From Candidatus Latescibacterota bacterium (GTDB lineage: Bacteria > Krumholzibacteriota > Krumholzibacteriia > WVZY01 > JAKEHA01): a stretch of DNA of 9,970 nt. The translations under genes and the position numbers were made by a program. How positions within the stretch are numbered: position 1 is the first letter of the stretch; each line of letters begins with the position of its first letter. Under the pieces are notes generated by a model. The model was given only the letters and a program-made list of their open reading frames with translations. It did no database searches and had not been told where the DNA came from. Below, in pieces: positions 1-7,429 of this stretch. The DNA lies in assembly GCA_022615275.1 (NCBI GenBank), contig JAKEHA010000061.1, positions 1 through 9,970 of the forward strand. The letters are read 5' to 3'.

Positions 1-947
1 GATCGGCGGAGCAGCATGCTGTACTGGTACGTCTCGCCCAGAGGGAACGGAACGTCCGCGTCCGTGCGCTCCGGACCGACCAGCGTGATGTTGCTGAAAG
101 TAGGCTTCGTGTACGGCGTCGCGGTCGAGGTGGCCGAGCCGTCGTTGTCCGTCTCGAACCCGTTCGACTCGCCGGTCGGGTCCGACTGGTCCGGGTCGCG
201 CAGGCCGAAGCCGAACTGCACGTCGCCCCGATAGCCGAAGTCCGCGTCGAACTCGTCGTCCGTGCCGCCGAAGGCGACCAGGTACGAGCAGTCCACCGTG
301 CCGCCGAACCACTCGTACGAGTCGTCGTCCGAGTAGCTGACCTGGATGTGGTCGATCTGCGTCTGGCCGCCCACACCACCCATGGTGAGGCCGTTGACCT
401 CGTTGTTGGTGGCGAAGCGGAAGCCGGGGAATTCGATGCGAACGTAGCTCATAACGCCGCTATCGTCGCTGGGATCCGCGCCGCCGTAGGTGCCGCCGCC
501 GCCCGAGCAGGTGCCCGGAATGAGGCCGCCTTCGATGAGCGGGTCGACCTTGTTGGTCGGAGCGTCGCCGAGGATGATGATGCCGCCCCAGTCGCCGGAC
601 GCGCGCAGACCAGGAGCGTACTCGCTGGTGAACACGATCGGCTTCTGCTGCGTCCCCTGCGCAAAAATCTGCCCGCCACGGGTGATGATGAGCGTGCCGC
701 CCGTCGCGTCGTGGCCCTTGATGATGGTACCCGGCTCGATCGTCAGCGTGACGCCGGGCTCCACGTAGTACAAACCGGTGAGCACGTAGATCGTGTCGGC
801 ATCGAGCGTACGGTCAAAACCCTGGCAATACGGCGTCCGAACCGGCTGGCCCGTACCGGCGCCGATGACGACCTCCGGCAGGGCGGCGTTCGCGGCGCCG
901 GCGTAGCCGGCGATGGCGACCGCCATCATGGTGAAGAAACGCTTCAT
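1..947 (-). CDS. exported right-handed parallel beta-helix protein, C-terminus cut by the window edge
   Basis: This frame stays open from an ATG at 945-947 to the left edge, giving 315 complete codons and no stop. A strong Shine-Dalgarno (AGGAGGA, 956-962) lies 8 nt before the ATG. Residues 1-21 form a Sec signal peptide (MKRFFTMMAVAIAGYAGAANA, cut after ANA). Residues about 50-110 carry the beta-helix signature of this family: TIYVLTGLYYVEPGVTLTI, then EPGTIIKG and a FAQGT-KPIVFTS turn. GDWGGIIILGDAPTN, YVRIEFPGF, DDDSYEWFGGTVDC and the acidic DDEFDADFGY follow. From memory, such proteins occur beside TonB-dependent receptors and are often mislabelled 'multidrug transporter' or T9SS-target protein. 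No biochemical role is known to me. The gene lies downstream of the receptor on the same strand, so it may share its transcript. A surface or periplasmic partner of the receptor is inference. Glycine and aspartate richness would suit calcium binding, but this is unproven. Confidence 0.85.
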   Translation of the reverse strand, partial: MKRFFTMMAVAIAGYAGAANAALPEVVIGAGTGQPVRTPYCQGFDRTLDADTIYVLTGLYYVEPGVTLTIEPGTIIKGHDATGGTLIITRGGQIFAQGTQQKPIVFTSEYAPGLRASGDWGGIIILGDAPTNKVDPLIEGGLIPGTCSGGGGTYGGADPSDDSGVMSYVRIEFPGFRFATNNEVNGLTMGGVGGQTQIDHIQVSYSDDDSYEWFGGTVDCSYLVAFGGTDDEFDADFGYRGDVQFGFGLRDPDQSDPTGESNGFETDNDGSATSTATPYTKPTFSNITLVGPERTDADVPFPLGETYQYSMLLRR

Positions 948-1077
948 GGATGCTGTCCTCCTATTTAAGAATTCGTTGCTGGTTGAATTACCTTCACATC
1001 TGCTTTATTCTCGTTACGCCAGAAAAAACGGGGGTTGCGTGCCTGATTCGCCGTTGGCCTCCTTTCTTCTCGGCCTG

Positions 1078-1107
1078 CCATCCCCGGAGCTAGCCCTCCG
1101 GGGATGG
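1078..1107 (-). terminator. perfect 12-bp hairpin between receptor and beta-helix genes
   Basis: CCATCCCCGGAG (1078-1089) and its exact complement (1096-1107) flank a 6-nt loop. The hairpin begins 83 nt after the receptor stop and ends 130 nt before the beta-helix start. No T-run follows directly on the minus strand. The nearest is a T6 at 1028-1023, about 50 nt further on. It could be a leaky terminator, an mRNA-stabilising stem or a processing site that lowers expression of the downstream gene. Apart from this hairpin and the Shine-Dalgarno at 956-962, I see no convincing promoter in 948-1189. Confidence 0.5.
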
Positions 1108-1189
1108 CCACCAAATCTTTCCTGCGTTTGCGACCGAATATGCAGGTTCTCTCTCTCCCAATCACCGGGTCGGAGTAAGGCGTCAGCCT

Positions 1190-3943
1190 CTAAAGACTGA
1201 AAGAGAGAGAAACTGTATACGTGGTCCCGCCTTTTATGCTCTCCCAGACTGAACCCGTCTCACCGAACGTGTAGACGGTGTCCTCCGCGATCAAGTCCCT
1301 GATCGTGAACTTCAGGCGCATCCATTCGGAGAACTGTTCCGTGAGCGCGAAGTCGAGGATGTCGCGCGACTCCTCGAAGATGTCGTAGTCGCGCGTGTCG
1401 CCGACCGCGTCCAGGCGACGTCCGAAGCGGTTGTACAGCAGACTCATCGACAGGCCCACGTCGGGGACGGAATAGATGAGCCCCGCGTTGACGGTGTAGG
1501 GCGCCTGCCCCTGCATCGTGCGCGTCTTGGTTTCGGTGATCGGGTTCCCCAAAGGATCGGTGAACGACTCGGTGTATTCGACTTCGGAATCGACGTGCGT
1601 GTAGTTGCCCTGAATTACGAAGTTCTCGAGCTGCTGCCACACGAAGCCCAGGTTCTTACGCATCTCGATCTCGTAGCCGTAGTTCTTGCCTTCCGGCGAG
1701 TTGAACCAAGTCCGCACGTAGCGATCGGGCGACGGCAGCAGCTGCTCCTCGATGGCGTCGGTCATTTCCTTGTAGAAGTAGCTCACCGCGACCACTTCGC
1801 CCGGTCCCGGGAACCACTCATAGCGCGCGTCGTAGTTGGTGATGGTCGCACGCTTCAGATCGGGATTGCCGATCACACCCTGGTTGGCGTCGAAGTCGAT
1901 GTAGACCACGTTGGCCATCTCGCGGAACTCGGGCCGGTTGACCGATTCGAAGTACCCGAGGCGGACGTTGGACGTGCTCGTCACCTGGTAGGTCAGATTC
2001 GCGGACGGGAGCACGTCGGTCTCGTCGATTTGCGCCGTCTGCGGCGTGGGGTCCTGGGCCGAGGTCGGCGACACCACGATCTGGTTGGAGTCCTCGACGC
2101 GCGCGCCGCCCGCGAAACGGAAGCGCTGGCCGGCGATGCCGAACGGCGCGTCGACCATGCCGTAGTACGCATTCAGGTCCTGCGTTCCGTCGTAATCGCC
2201 CGTCAACTCGGAATATGGGACGAAGGCGAACTTGCCCTCGCCGTAATTCTCGGGCGCGAAGATCTCGTCAATCGGCTCGAGAATCAGACCTCGATTGGGA
2301 CCGCTCAAGCCGCTTCTATCCGTGGTGTACGCGTCGATACCGTACGTGCGCTCGCGCTTCATGTACAAGTAACCCGCCTTCACGTCCATCTCCCCGACGG
2401 GGTAGGTGATGTCCGTTTGCGCGCCGCGCGTCTCTTCTTCGAGCGTCCCCCAGGATCGCAGGTTGTCGGTCAGGTAGTAGCCGCGTCCCGCGGCGTCGCG
2501 CACGTACTCCGCGTATTTCCGATCGGGTTCCTGCGCGTCCGAATTGGAGTAGGAGAGGCGCCAGTCGAATTCCAGTTGGTCGAGCTGCGGGAAGACGTGG
2601 TCCCCCGCGAGCTGACCCAGGTAGAGGTCGCGCTGGTCCCACTCGATGGTCTGCGTCTTCGTGGTATCCGAGACGAAGCCGACCGCCTGGACCACCTTGT
2701 CCTCGGCCGAGCGGGTGTAGTTGTTCTCGAAGCTGAAGGTATGGTTGCCCTGCGGACGATAGGTGAGGTTCAACAGCCCGCCCCACAGGTACCGATGCCG
2801 GTACCGCGTGCCGTCGTAGATGAAGAGGCGACCCTCGCCGCCCTCGCCTTCCTCCGAACCCTCGGTGTACGGCTCCTGGTGATATTCCTCGACCTTGAAG
2901 TTGTTCTTGTACGTCCCCGACGCGATGAAACCGAACTCGCCCGCGCCGGTCTGGTAGCGGTCGCCGATCGCGAGACCGTAGGTTTGATTCATGCGCGATT
3001 CGTCGCCGGAGGTGCCCCACGTGTTGGGCAGCGCCTGCGCGAGCGCATCGCCCTCGAGACCGGTAGGAAGCGCGCGGCTGCCGTCGTCCTTGCCCGTCCA
3101 GTCCCTGTCGCCGCCGGGAGCCTTGCTGACATCGACGCGCGAGCTGGCGTTGTCGTAGCCGCCCTCGAGTTGAACGGCGGTCATGAAGTCGTTGGGAAGA
3201 TCGAGGGTGTTGACTTGCACCAGGCCGCCGCTGAAGTCGCCCGGCAGGTCGGGCGTGGCGGTCTTCAGCACCACCGTGCTCGCGATGAGCGAGGCCGGCA
3301 TGAGGTCGAAGTTGAAGCTCTTCTTGTCGGAATCGGTGTCGGTCCCGGTCACCTCGACGCCGTTGAGCGTGGTCGCGTTGTAGCGATCGGTAACGCCGCG
3401 CACGAACACGAACTTGTCGTCGACGATCGATAGACCCGTCACGCGCTTGAGCGCGTCGCTCGAGTTGCCGTCGGGGGAGAGGCGAATTTGCTCCGCGCTG
3501 ATGGCGTCGCCGATGACGGCCGCGCGCTGGCGGTCGGCGAGAATCGACGTCGCCGAGGTGCGCAGGCGCTCCGCGGTCACGTAGATGTCTTCGATGCGCA
3601 TCGCGTCGCTTTCTTCGGTCGTCATGGGTTCCAGTCGAATGTCCATCGACGTTGACTGCTCTCCGGTCACCGCCACTCCGGTGACGACTTTGAGCGCGTA
3701 GCCCGCGTACATCACGCGCAGCGAGTGCAGGCCCGCCGGAACGTTGGCGATCGAATACCGGCCGTCGAGGTCCGTCGATCCGCCCAGCTTCGTGTTGACC
3801 ACGCCGACGGTCGCTCCGATGAGCGGCTCGCCGGTCTTGCCGTCCTTGACCGAACCGGTAATCGTGCCCGCCCATGCGCCCGTTGCGGACGCCACGGCGA
3901 GCCAGAAAGAGATCACGGCGATACTTTTCGCGGTCCCTCTCAT
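1190..3943 (-). CDS. TonB-dependent outer-membrane receptor with N-terminal carboxypeptidase-regulatory-like domain
   Basis: A 917-residue outer-membrane active transporter. The ATG has a Shine-Dalgarno AGGAGGGA (3953-3960) 9 nt upstream. Residues 1-25 are a signal peptide ending AWA. Residues 26-108 form an Ig-like CarboxypepD_reg domain (GTITGSVKDGKTGEPLIGA, STDLDGRYSIANVPAG). A TonB-box-like stretch, EDIYVTAER, follows near residue 120. The plug occupies about 125-255, with SSDALKRVTGLSIVD, FVFVRGVTDRYNATTLNG and ATPDLPGDFSGGLVQVNT. The rest is a 22-strand-type barrel, with NVRLGYFESVNRPEFREMA and a final amphipathic strand TVSLSFSL ending in Leu rather than the usual Phe. The family does not reveal the substrate. 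Three Pho-box-like repeats at its promoter and pstS nearby suggest phosphate or a phosphorylated compound (inference). It is divergent from the TonB motor operon. A siderophore or carbohydrate receptor remains possible if the Pho reading is wrong. Confidence 0.95.
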   Translation of the reverse strand: MRGTAKSIAVISFWLAVASATGAWAGTITGSVKDGKTGEPLIGATVGVVNTKLGGSTDLDGRYSIANVPAGLHSLRVMYAGYALKVVTGVAVTGEQSTSMDIRLEPMTTEESDAMRIEDIYVTAERLRTSATSILADRQRAAVIGDAISAEQIRLSPDGNSSDALKRVTGLSIVDDKFVFVRGVTDRYNATTLNGVEVTGTDTDSDKKSFNFDLMPASLIASTVVLKTATPDLPGDFSGGLVQVNTLDLPNDFMTAVQLEGGYDNASSRVDVSKAPGGDRDWTGKDDGSRALPTGLEGDALAQALPNTWGTSGDESRMNQTYGLAIGDRYQTGAGEFGFIASGTYKNNFKVEEYHQEPYTEGSEEGEGGEGRLFIYDGTRYRHRYLWGGLLNLTYRPQGNHTFSFENNYTRSAEDKVVQAVGFVSDTTKTQTIEWDQRDLYLGQLAGDHVFPQLDQLEFDWRLSYSNSDAQEPDRKYAEYVRDAAGRGYYLTDNLRSWGTLEEETRGAQTDITYPVGEMDVKAGYLYMKRERTYGIDAYTTDRSGLSGPNRGLILEPIDEIFAPENYGEGKFAFVPYSELTGDYDGTQDLNAYYGMVDAPFGIAGQRFRFAGGARVEDSNQIVVSPTSAQDPTPQTAQIDETDVLPSANLTYQVTSTSNVRLGYFESVNRPEFREMANVVYIDFDANQGVIGNPDLKRATITNYDARYEWFPGPGEVVAVSYFYKEMTDAIEEQLLPSPDRYVRTWFNSPEGKNYGYEIEMRKNLGFVWQQLENFVIQGNYTHVDSEVEYTESFTDPLGNPITETKTRTMQGQAPYTVNAGLIYSVPDVGLSMSLLYNRFGRRLDAVGDTRDYDIFEESRDILDFALTEQFSEWMRLKFTIRDLIAEDTVYTFGETGSVWESIKGGTTYTVSLSFSL

Positions 3944-4037
3944 TGTGTCGTGTCCCTCCTCACGCTACTGTGCCCTTTCGTATCGCGCCGGAGCCCAGAC
4001 ACCGGCGTCGATACAAGCAAGTTTCCGAACGCCGGGT

Positions 4038-4081
4038 AGTCTAGGAGTCACGCGTGAACCTGCGGTAAAGAGGCGGTGAAA
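4038..4081 (-). promoter_or_regulatory. Pho-box-like promoter of the receptor gene (three 11-bp repeats)
   Basis: Read on the minus strand, the hexamers TTTCAC (4081-4076), CTTTAC (4070-4065) and GTTCAC (4059-4054) are spaced at exactly 11 bp. A 10-nt spacer (4053-4044) leads to TAGACT (4043-4038), a 4/6 match to TATAAT. There is no separate -35, as expected when PhoB bound to direct repeats recruits RNA polymerase. The predicted transcript start is near 4031, leaving a leader of about 87 nt. The unit CTTTAC is identical to the last unit before pstS. Confidence 0.72.
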
Positions 4082-4098
4082 ATACGACGGCGCTTGGG

Positions 4099-4153
4099 AT
4101 TCACGGTCGATTCACGGTTCGTTTATCTCGCATTTATGCGCCCTGACTAATCT
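4099..4153 (+). promoter_or_regulatory. Pho-box-like promoter of the energiser operon (four 11-bp repeats)
   Basis: The hexamers ATTCAC (4099), ATTCAC (4110), GTTTAT (4121) and ATTTAT (4132) start at exactly 11-bp intervals. The first two are perfect copies. A 10-nt spacer (4138-4147) precedes TAATCT (4148-4153), a plausible but weak -10. Spacing matches the receptor and pstS promoters. The predicted start is near 4160, about 86 nt before the first gene. The array is back to back with the receptor's, so one regulator could switch both units together. Confidence 0.72.
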
Positions 4154-4245
4154 GCGTGCGACCTCGGTTCGGTCGTTGATACTCGCAGTAATCCGCACGG
4201 CTTATCGCGGCCGAACCGCAACGGTACGAAAGGACTCGAAACCAC

Positions 4246-5013
4246 ATGAAACGGACCTCCAAGCAGGTCGCCCTCGCGACCGCTCTAGCCGTGGCTCTGT
4301 CCGCCGCGGCCGTGCGATCGCAGGACGCCTCCGAGCTGAGCGACACGGTCAAGAAGACCGTCGAGACGCACCAGCAGACCCAGAAGAAGCAGGAAGAGTG
4401 GGCCGGCGAGCAAGCCGAGTTGATGGCCCGTTTGCGCGCCGCACGCGCCCAAGTCGAATTCTTCGACAAGAAGAAGGACTTCGAGGAGAAGGAAGTCGCG
4501 GCGCTGGACAAGGGTATCGCCGAGCTCGAGCGTCGCATGGTCGAGTCGGTGCGCCTGAACGACAGCTTGCTCGACACCCTCAACGCGGTCACGACCAGGC
4601 TCGAGTCCTTCGTCGATCAGGATCTGCCCTTCCTCATGGAAGAGCGCAAGGCGCGCATCGCGGGAGTCAAGGCCGCGCTGGCGCGACCCGACTTCACGGG
4701 GGCGGAGAAGCTGCGTCGCGTGCTGGAGGCGCTGCAAGTGGAAGCGAACTACGGCAGCATCGCCGAGGTCTACCAAGAGAAGATCATCGTCAACGACGAA
4801 GAGATCCACGCCGACATGGTCCGCGTGGGCCGCGTCTCGGTGTACTGGCTGACTCCCGACGGTGAGCGCGTGGGCGAGTACGACCGTGCCCAGGCCAAGT
4901 GGGTCGAACTCGACCAGAAGTACGTGGAAACGATCAAGGTGACGCGCGAGATGGCGCTGCGCATGCGATCGGTCGAAGTCATCGATCTGCCGCTCGGAAG
5001 GATCCAGCCATGA
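4246..5013 (+). CDS. exported coiled-coil protein of the DUF3450 family
   Basis: A 255-residue periplasmic protein, first gene of the energiser operon. The ATG follows a Shine-Dalgarno-like AAAGGA (4229-4234) at a somewhat long 11 nt. Residues 1-25 form a signal peptide ending AAVRS. Residues about 26-110 are charged and helical (VKKTVETHQQTQKKQEEWAG, DKKKDFEEKEVAAL), typical of a coiled coil. The conserved family half follows: DQDLPFLMEERKAR, EKLRRVLEALQVEANYG, VRVGRVSVYWLTPDGERVG. DUF3450 genes are regularly found just before the TtpC-type ExbB in Vibrio and Shewanella TonB2-like clusters, as here. A role as periplasmic assembly or scaffold factor for the motor is inference. The stop overlaps the next start (ATGA, 5010-5013), so the two are translationally coupled. 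Confidence 0.9.
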   Translation: MKRTSKQVALATALAVALSAAAVRSQDASELSDTVKKTVETHQQTQKKQEEWAGEQAELMARLRAARAQVEFFDKKKDFEEKEVAALDKGIAELERRMVESVRLNDSLLDTLNAVTTRLESFVDQDLPFLMEERKARIAGVKAALARPDFTGAEKLRRVLEALQVEANYGSIAEVYQEKIIVNDEEIHADMVRVGRVSVYWLTPDGERVGEYDRAQAKWVELDQKYVETIKVTREMALRMRSVEVIDLPLGRIQP

Positions 5014-6428
5014 AGAGACTGACCATCGTTGCGTGCGCGGTCCTGTTCGCGTGGTCCGGAACACCGGCTGCGCAGGACGTGCGCGAAGCCGCCAAGAAGG
5101 CCGAAGCCGACCGCATGGCCGCCGAGGTCCGGGCCCAGGAAGTCGAAGCCAAGATCACCAGCGACCGCGCCGCGTTGCGCGCCGAAGTGGAAAAGCTGGA
5201 GGCGCAGGGCAAACAACTCGCGCTGGACGTCCAGAACCTGCAGAAGCGCAAGGCCGCGGGCCAGGAGCGTCACGACGCCCTGACCGAGAAGTGGACGTCC
5301 AAAGAAGTCGAGTTCCGCGAGATCTCGGGCAACGTGCGCATCGCCGCCAAGGACATCGAGGCGCTGCTCAACACGTCGCAGTTGACGGCGTTGTATCCGG
5401 AGCGGCTGGAGACGATCGCGCCGGTGCTGGAGCCCGGTTACTTCCCGGGCATCGACGACATCAGCGGGATGACCGACGTTCTGCTCGACGAGATGAAACG
5501 CTCGGGACAGGTTACGTTGCAGCAGGGCCCCTACGTCGGGCGCGACGGCGAGAACCACGCCGGCGACCTCCTGACCCTCGGCAAGTTCACGGCCCTGTAC
5601 CGCTCGCCCGAAGAGGTCGGATTCCTCACCTTCAACGCCGACAGCAAGAAGCTCTTCGCGCTGACCAATCTGCCCGACCGCAAGATGGCGAAGACGATCG
5701 CCAATTACTTCGAGGGCAAGTCCGAAATGGCGCCCCTCGACATCGCGAGCGGTGAGTCGCTGGTCGGGATCGGCGATCACACCAGCATCGTGGAAGAGTT
5801 CAAGGAAGGCGGCGACATCATGTGGCCGATCCTCCTGGTCGGCTTGGTGGTGGTCGCCTTCACGACCTACAAGTTGACCTACTTGAAGCGCGTTCACGGC
5901 GATACCGACACCATCATGGGTACCGTCAACGACCTGGCGGCCAAGGGCGACTGGGCCGGCGTCGAGGGATTCATGCAGAAGCACCAAGGCCACAATTGGC
6001 CGGTGCTGAACGTTCTGCGCGAAGGTGTGCGCGCGCGCCGCGAAGACCGCGAGACCCTCGAGAGCGTGCTGCAAGAGTCGATCTTGCGCGAGATGCCGCG
6101 CCTGGAACGAGGCGTGTCGATCATGGCCGTTCTGGGCGCCATTGCCCCGCTGCTCGGCCTGCTGGGAACCGTCACCGGCATGATCACGACCTTCCAGGTG
6201 ATCACGCTGTACGGCACCGGAGACCCCAAGCTCATGTCGAGCGGTATCAGCGAGGCTCTGGTTGCGACCAAGTGGGGTCTGTGCGTCGCCGTCCCCACCA
6301 TGCTGATCCACACCCTCCTCGCGCGCCGCGTGCACGGGGTCGTGAGCGACATGGAGGAGAAGGCCGTGACGTTGAGCAACACGATCCAGAAGGAACAGCG
6401 CCGTGGAACTCATATTGCGTCTGCTTGA
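5010..6428 (+). CDS. exbB: TtpC-like MotA/TolQ/ExbB proton-channel protein with large periplasmic N-terminal extension
   Basis: A 472-residue protein, about twice the length of a plain ExbB and close to TtpC of Vibrio TonB2 systems. The start chosen is the ATG at 5010, which overlaps the preceding stop and has GGAAGGA (4996-5002) 7 nt upstream. Residues 1-21 are a signal peptide (ending PAA before QDVREA). Residues about 22-105 are coiled coil (EVEKLEAQGKQLALDVQNLQ), and about 106-262 a globular periplasmic region. A membrane helix at about 271-291 (MWPILLVGLVVVAF) follows, then a cytoplasmic stretch. The ExbB core helices are at about 372-393 (APLLGLLGTVTGMITTF) and 421-441 (KWGLCVAVPTMLIHTLL). 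The conserved threonines of the channel are present in GTVTG and VATKWG. In Vibrio, TtpC is required for TonB2 function. Here it would join the second ExbB and ExbD in the motor, perhaps bridging the periplasm. Confidence 0.92.
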   Translation: MKRLTIVACAVLFAWSGTPAAQDVREAAKKAEADRMAAEVRAQEVEAKITSDRAALRAEVEKLEAQGKQLALDVQNLQKRKAAGQERHDALTEKWTSKEVEFREISGNVRIAAKDIEALLNTSQLTALYPERLETIAPVLEPGYFPGIDDISGMTDVLLDEMKRSGQVTLQQGPYVGRDGENHAGDLLTLGKFTALYRSPEEVGFLTFNADSKKLFALTNLPDRKMAKTIANYFEGKSEMAPLDIASGESLVGIGDHTSIVEEFKEGGDIMWPILLVGLVVVAFTTYKLTYLKRVHGDTDTIMGTVNDLAAKGDWAGVEGFMQKHQGHNWPVLNVLREGVRARREDRETLESVLQESILREMPRLERGVSIMAVLGAIAPLLGLLGTVTGMITTFQVITLYGTGDPKLMSSGISEALVATKWGLCVAVPTMLIHTLLARRVHGVVSDMEEKAVTLSNTIQKEQRRGTHIASA

Positions 6429-6993
6429 GTTCGCCAAGACCGGCGGCTGGGTGATGGTGCCGGTCGCGGTCACGTCCGTCTTGATGTGGACGTTGATCGG
6501 CGAGCGCCTGTACACGTTCCGCCGCCTCGGGCGGCGTGATCTTGCGATTCCGGACGCCGTCCACGCGGTGCAAGGCGCGCCCGTCAATCACTTCGGTCAC
6601 GGGCTGCGCACCACGCTGGTGCGCAACTTCGTGCGCAAGCGGACCGGCGAGCCCGACTTGGACAAGCGCATCTTGCGCGAGTGCGCGATGCGAATCGAAC
6701 CCGTGATCGATCGCAACCTGGCGGTGATCGCGGTGCTGGCGTCGATCGCCCCCTTGCTGGGGCTCCTGGGAACCGTGAGCGGTATGATCACGACCTTCGT
6801 CGTCATCGCCGAGCTCGGCACCGGCAACGCGCGACCCTTGGCGGGCGGCATCTCGGAAGCGCTGGTCGCGACCCAAGCGGGACTCCTGGTGGCGATTCCG
6901 GGGTTGTTCGCGAGCGTGGCCTTGCGCAGACGCGCCGAAAAACTGGAGCACCGGTTGAGTCAGACGACACTCCTGCTCCAGCATCACGTCTAA
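6403..6993 (+). CDS. exbB: ExbB/TolQ-type proton-channel subunit
   Basis: A 196-residue inner-membrane protein without a signal peptide. The start chosen is GTG at 6403, with AAGGA (6390-6394) 8 nt upstream. This overlaps the previous gene by 26 nt and keeps the full N-terminal helix. A later ATG at 6454 would cut into the first membrane segment. Membrane helices lie at about 14-36 (GGWVMVPVAVTSVLMWTL), 105-127 (IAPLLGLLGTVSGMITTF) and 159-175 (GLLVAIPGLFASVAL), the standard ExbB topology. The core is closely similar to that of the upstream long ExbB (APLLGLLGTV.GMITTF, GGISEALVAT), so the two are paralogues. In TonB2-type systems this subunit forms the proton channel around ExbD and uses the proton motive force to drive TonB. 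Confidence 0.94.
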   Translation: MELILRLLEFAKTGGWVMVPVAVTSVLMWTLIGERLYTFRRLGRRDLAIPDAVHAVQGAPVNHFGHGLRTTLVRNFVRKRTGEPDLDKRILRECAMRIEPVIDRNLAVIAVLASIAPLLGLLGTVSGMITTFVVIAELGTGNARPLAGGISEALVATQAGLLVAIPGLFASVALRRRAEKLEHRLSQTTLLLQHHV

Positions 6994-7006
6994 CGAAGGA
7001 ACAGGC

Positions 7007-7423
7007 ATGATCAACGTTCGCAAGACGATTCGCGGCCACGAGCAGATCCACATCGACGTCATCAACCTGGTCGACGTCATGATGGTGCTGCTCATCTTCT
7101 TCGTGGCGACGACCTCGTTCGTCAAGGAAACCGGCATCGACGTGCAGCGCTCGACCGCGGCCACGGCCGAGGTCAAGGACCAGGGCAACGTCACCATCGG
7201 CTTGTCCGCCGATGGCAGCATCTACATGGAAGGCAAGCAAGTCGATATCCGGCGCGTGCGCGGACTGGTGGAGCGCGCGCTGGCCGAGGACCCGAAGACG
7301 GGCGTGGTCGTGATCGCGGACCGCGACAGCAAGACCAGCGACGTCGTCACCCTGATGGACCAGTGCCGCCTCGCGGGAGCGAGGAACGTCAGCCTGGCCG
7401 CGCGCCGCGAGTGGGGGTCGTAG
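7007..7423 (+). CDS. exbD: ExbD biopolymer transport protein
   Basis: A 138-residue protein, normal length for ExbD. The ATG has GAAGGA (6995-7000) 6 nt upstream and lies 13 nt after the exbB stop. A short cytoplasmic N-terminus leads into the single helix at about 20-38 (NLVDVMMVLLIFFVATTSF), which carries the proton-carrying aspartate (D23) equivalent to Asp25 of E. coli ExbD. The periplasmic domain follows, with the usual GNVTIGLSADGSIYMEGKQV strand pair and GVVVIADRDSKTSDVVTLMD. It works inside the ExbB ring and passes energy to TonB. Confidence 0.95.
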   Translation: MINVRKTIRGHEQIHIDVINLVDVMMVLLIFFVATTSFVKETGIDVQRSTAATAEVKDQGNVTIGLSADGSIYMEGKQVDIRRVRGLVERALAEDPKTGVVVIADRDSKTSDVVTLMDQCRLAGARNVSLAARREWGS

Positions 7424-7429
7424 GCGAGC

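Larger units (their letters stand above)
3944..4245. other. divergent intergenic promoter region
   Basis: These 302 bases separate the minus-strand receptor gene from the plus-strand energiser operon. They hold two back-to-back arrays of 11-bp phased hexamers, 17 bp apart, each with its own -10 hexamer, plus the two Shine-Dalgarno sequences. Each promoter would leave a leader of roughly 85-90 nt. I see no small gene, no Fur-like AT-rich palindrome and no obvious riboswitch. Open frames that enter this stretch are continuations of antisense frames from the flanking genes. Confidence 0.85.

Noticed and set aside
348..968. Plus-strand open frame of 206 codons at the left end
   Set aside because: It lies opposite the beta-helix gene, whose frame has a strong ribosome site, signal peptide and family motifs. 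The plus-strand product looks like a shadow.
992..1008. Two hexamers, CTTCAC and CTTTAT, 11 bp apart on the plus strand in the gap before the beta-helix gene
   Set aside because: They resemble Pho units but point away from the beta-helix gene, toward the end of the receptor gene. No -10 hexamer stands 10 bp downstream and the next unit is out of pattern. Probably chance.
1595..3433. Long plus-strand open frame (612 codons) opposite the receptor gene
   Set aside because: It is antisense to a clear receptor, rich in Arg, Val and Leu without any recognisable domain, and typical of a GC-rich shadow frame.
3944..4245. Fur-type iron control of the receptor and TonB operon
   Set aside because: TonB systems are often iron-regulated, but no AT-rich Fur-like palindrome is visible, whereas phased Pho-like repeats are.
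4770..6587. Long minus-strand open frame (605 codons) opposite DUF3450 and the ExbB genes
   Set aside because: The translation is His/Arg/Gln-rich low-complexity sequence without domains. The opposite strand carries well-conserved coding sequence.
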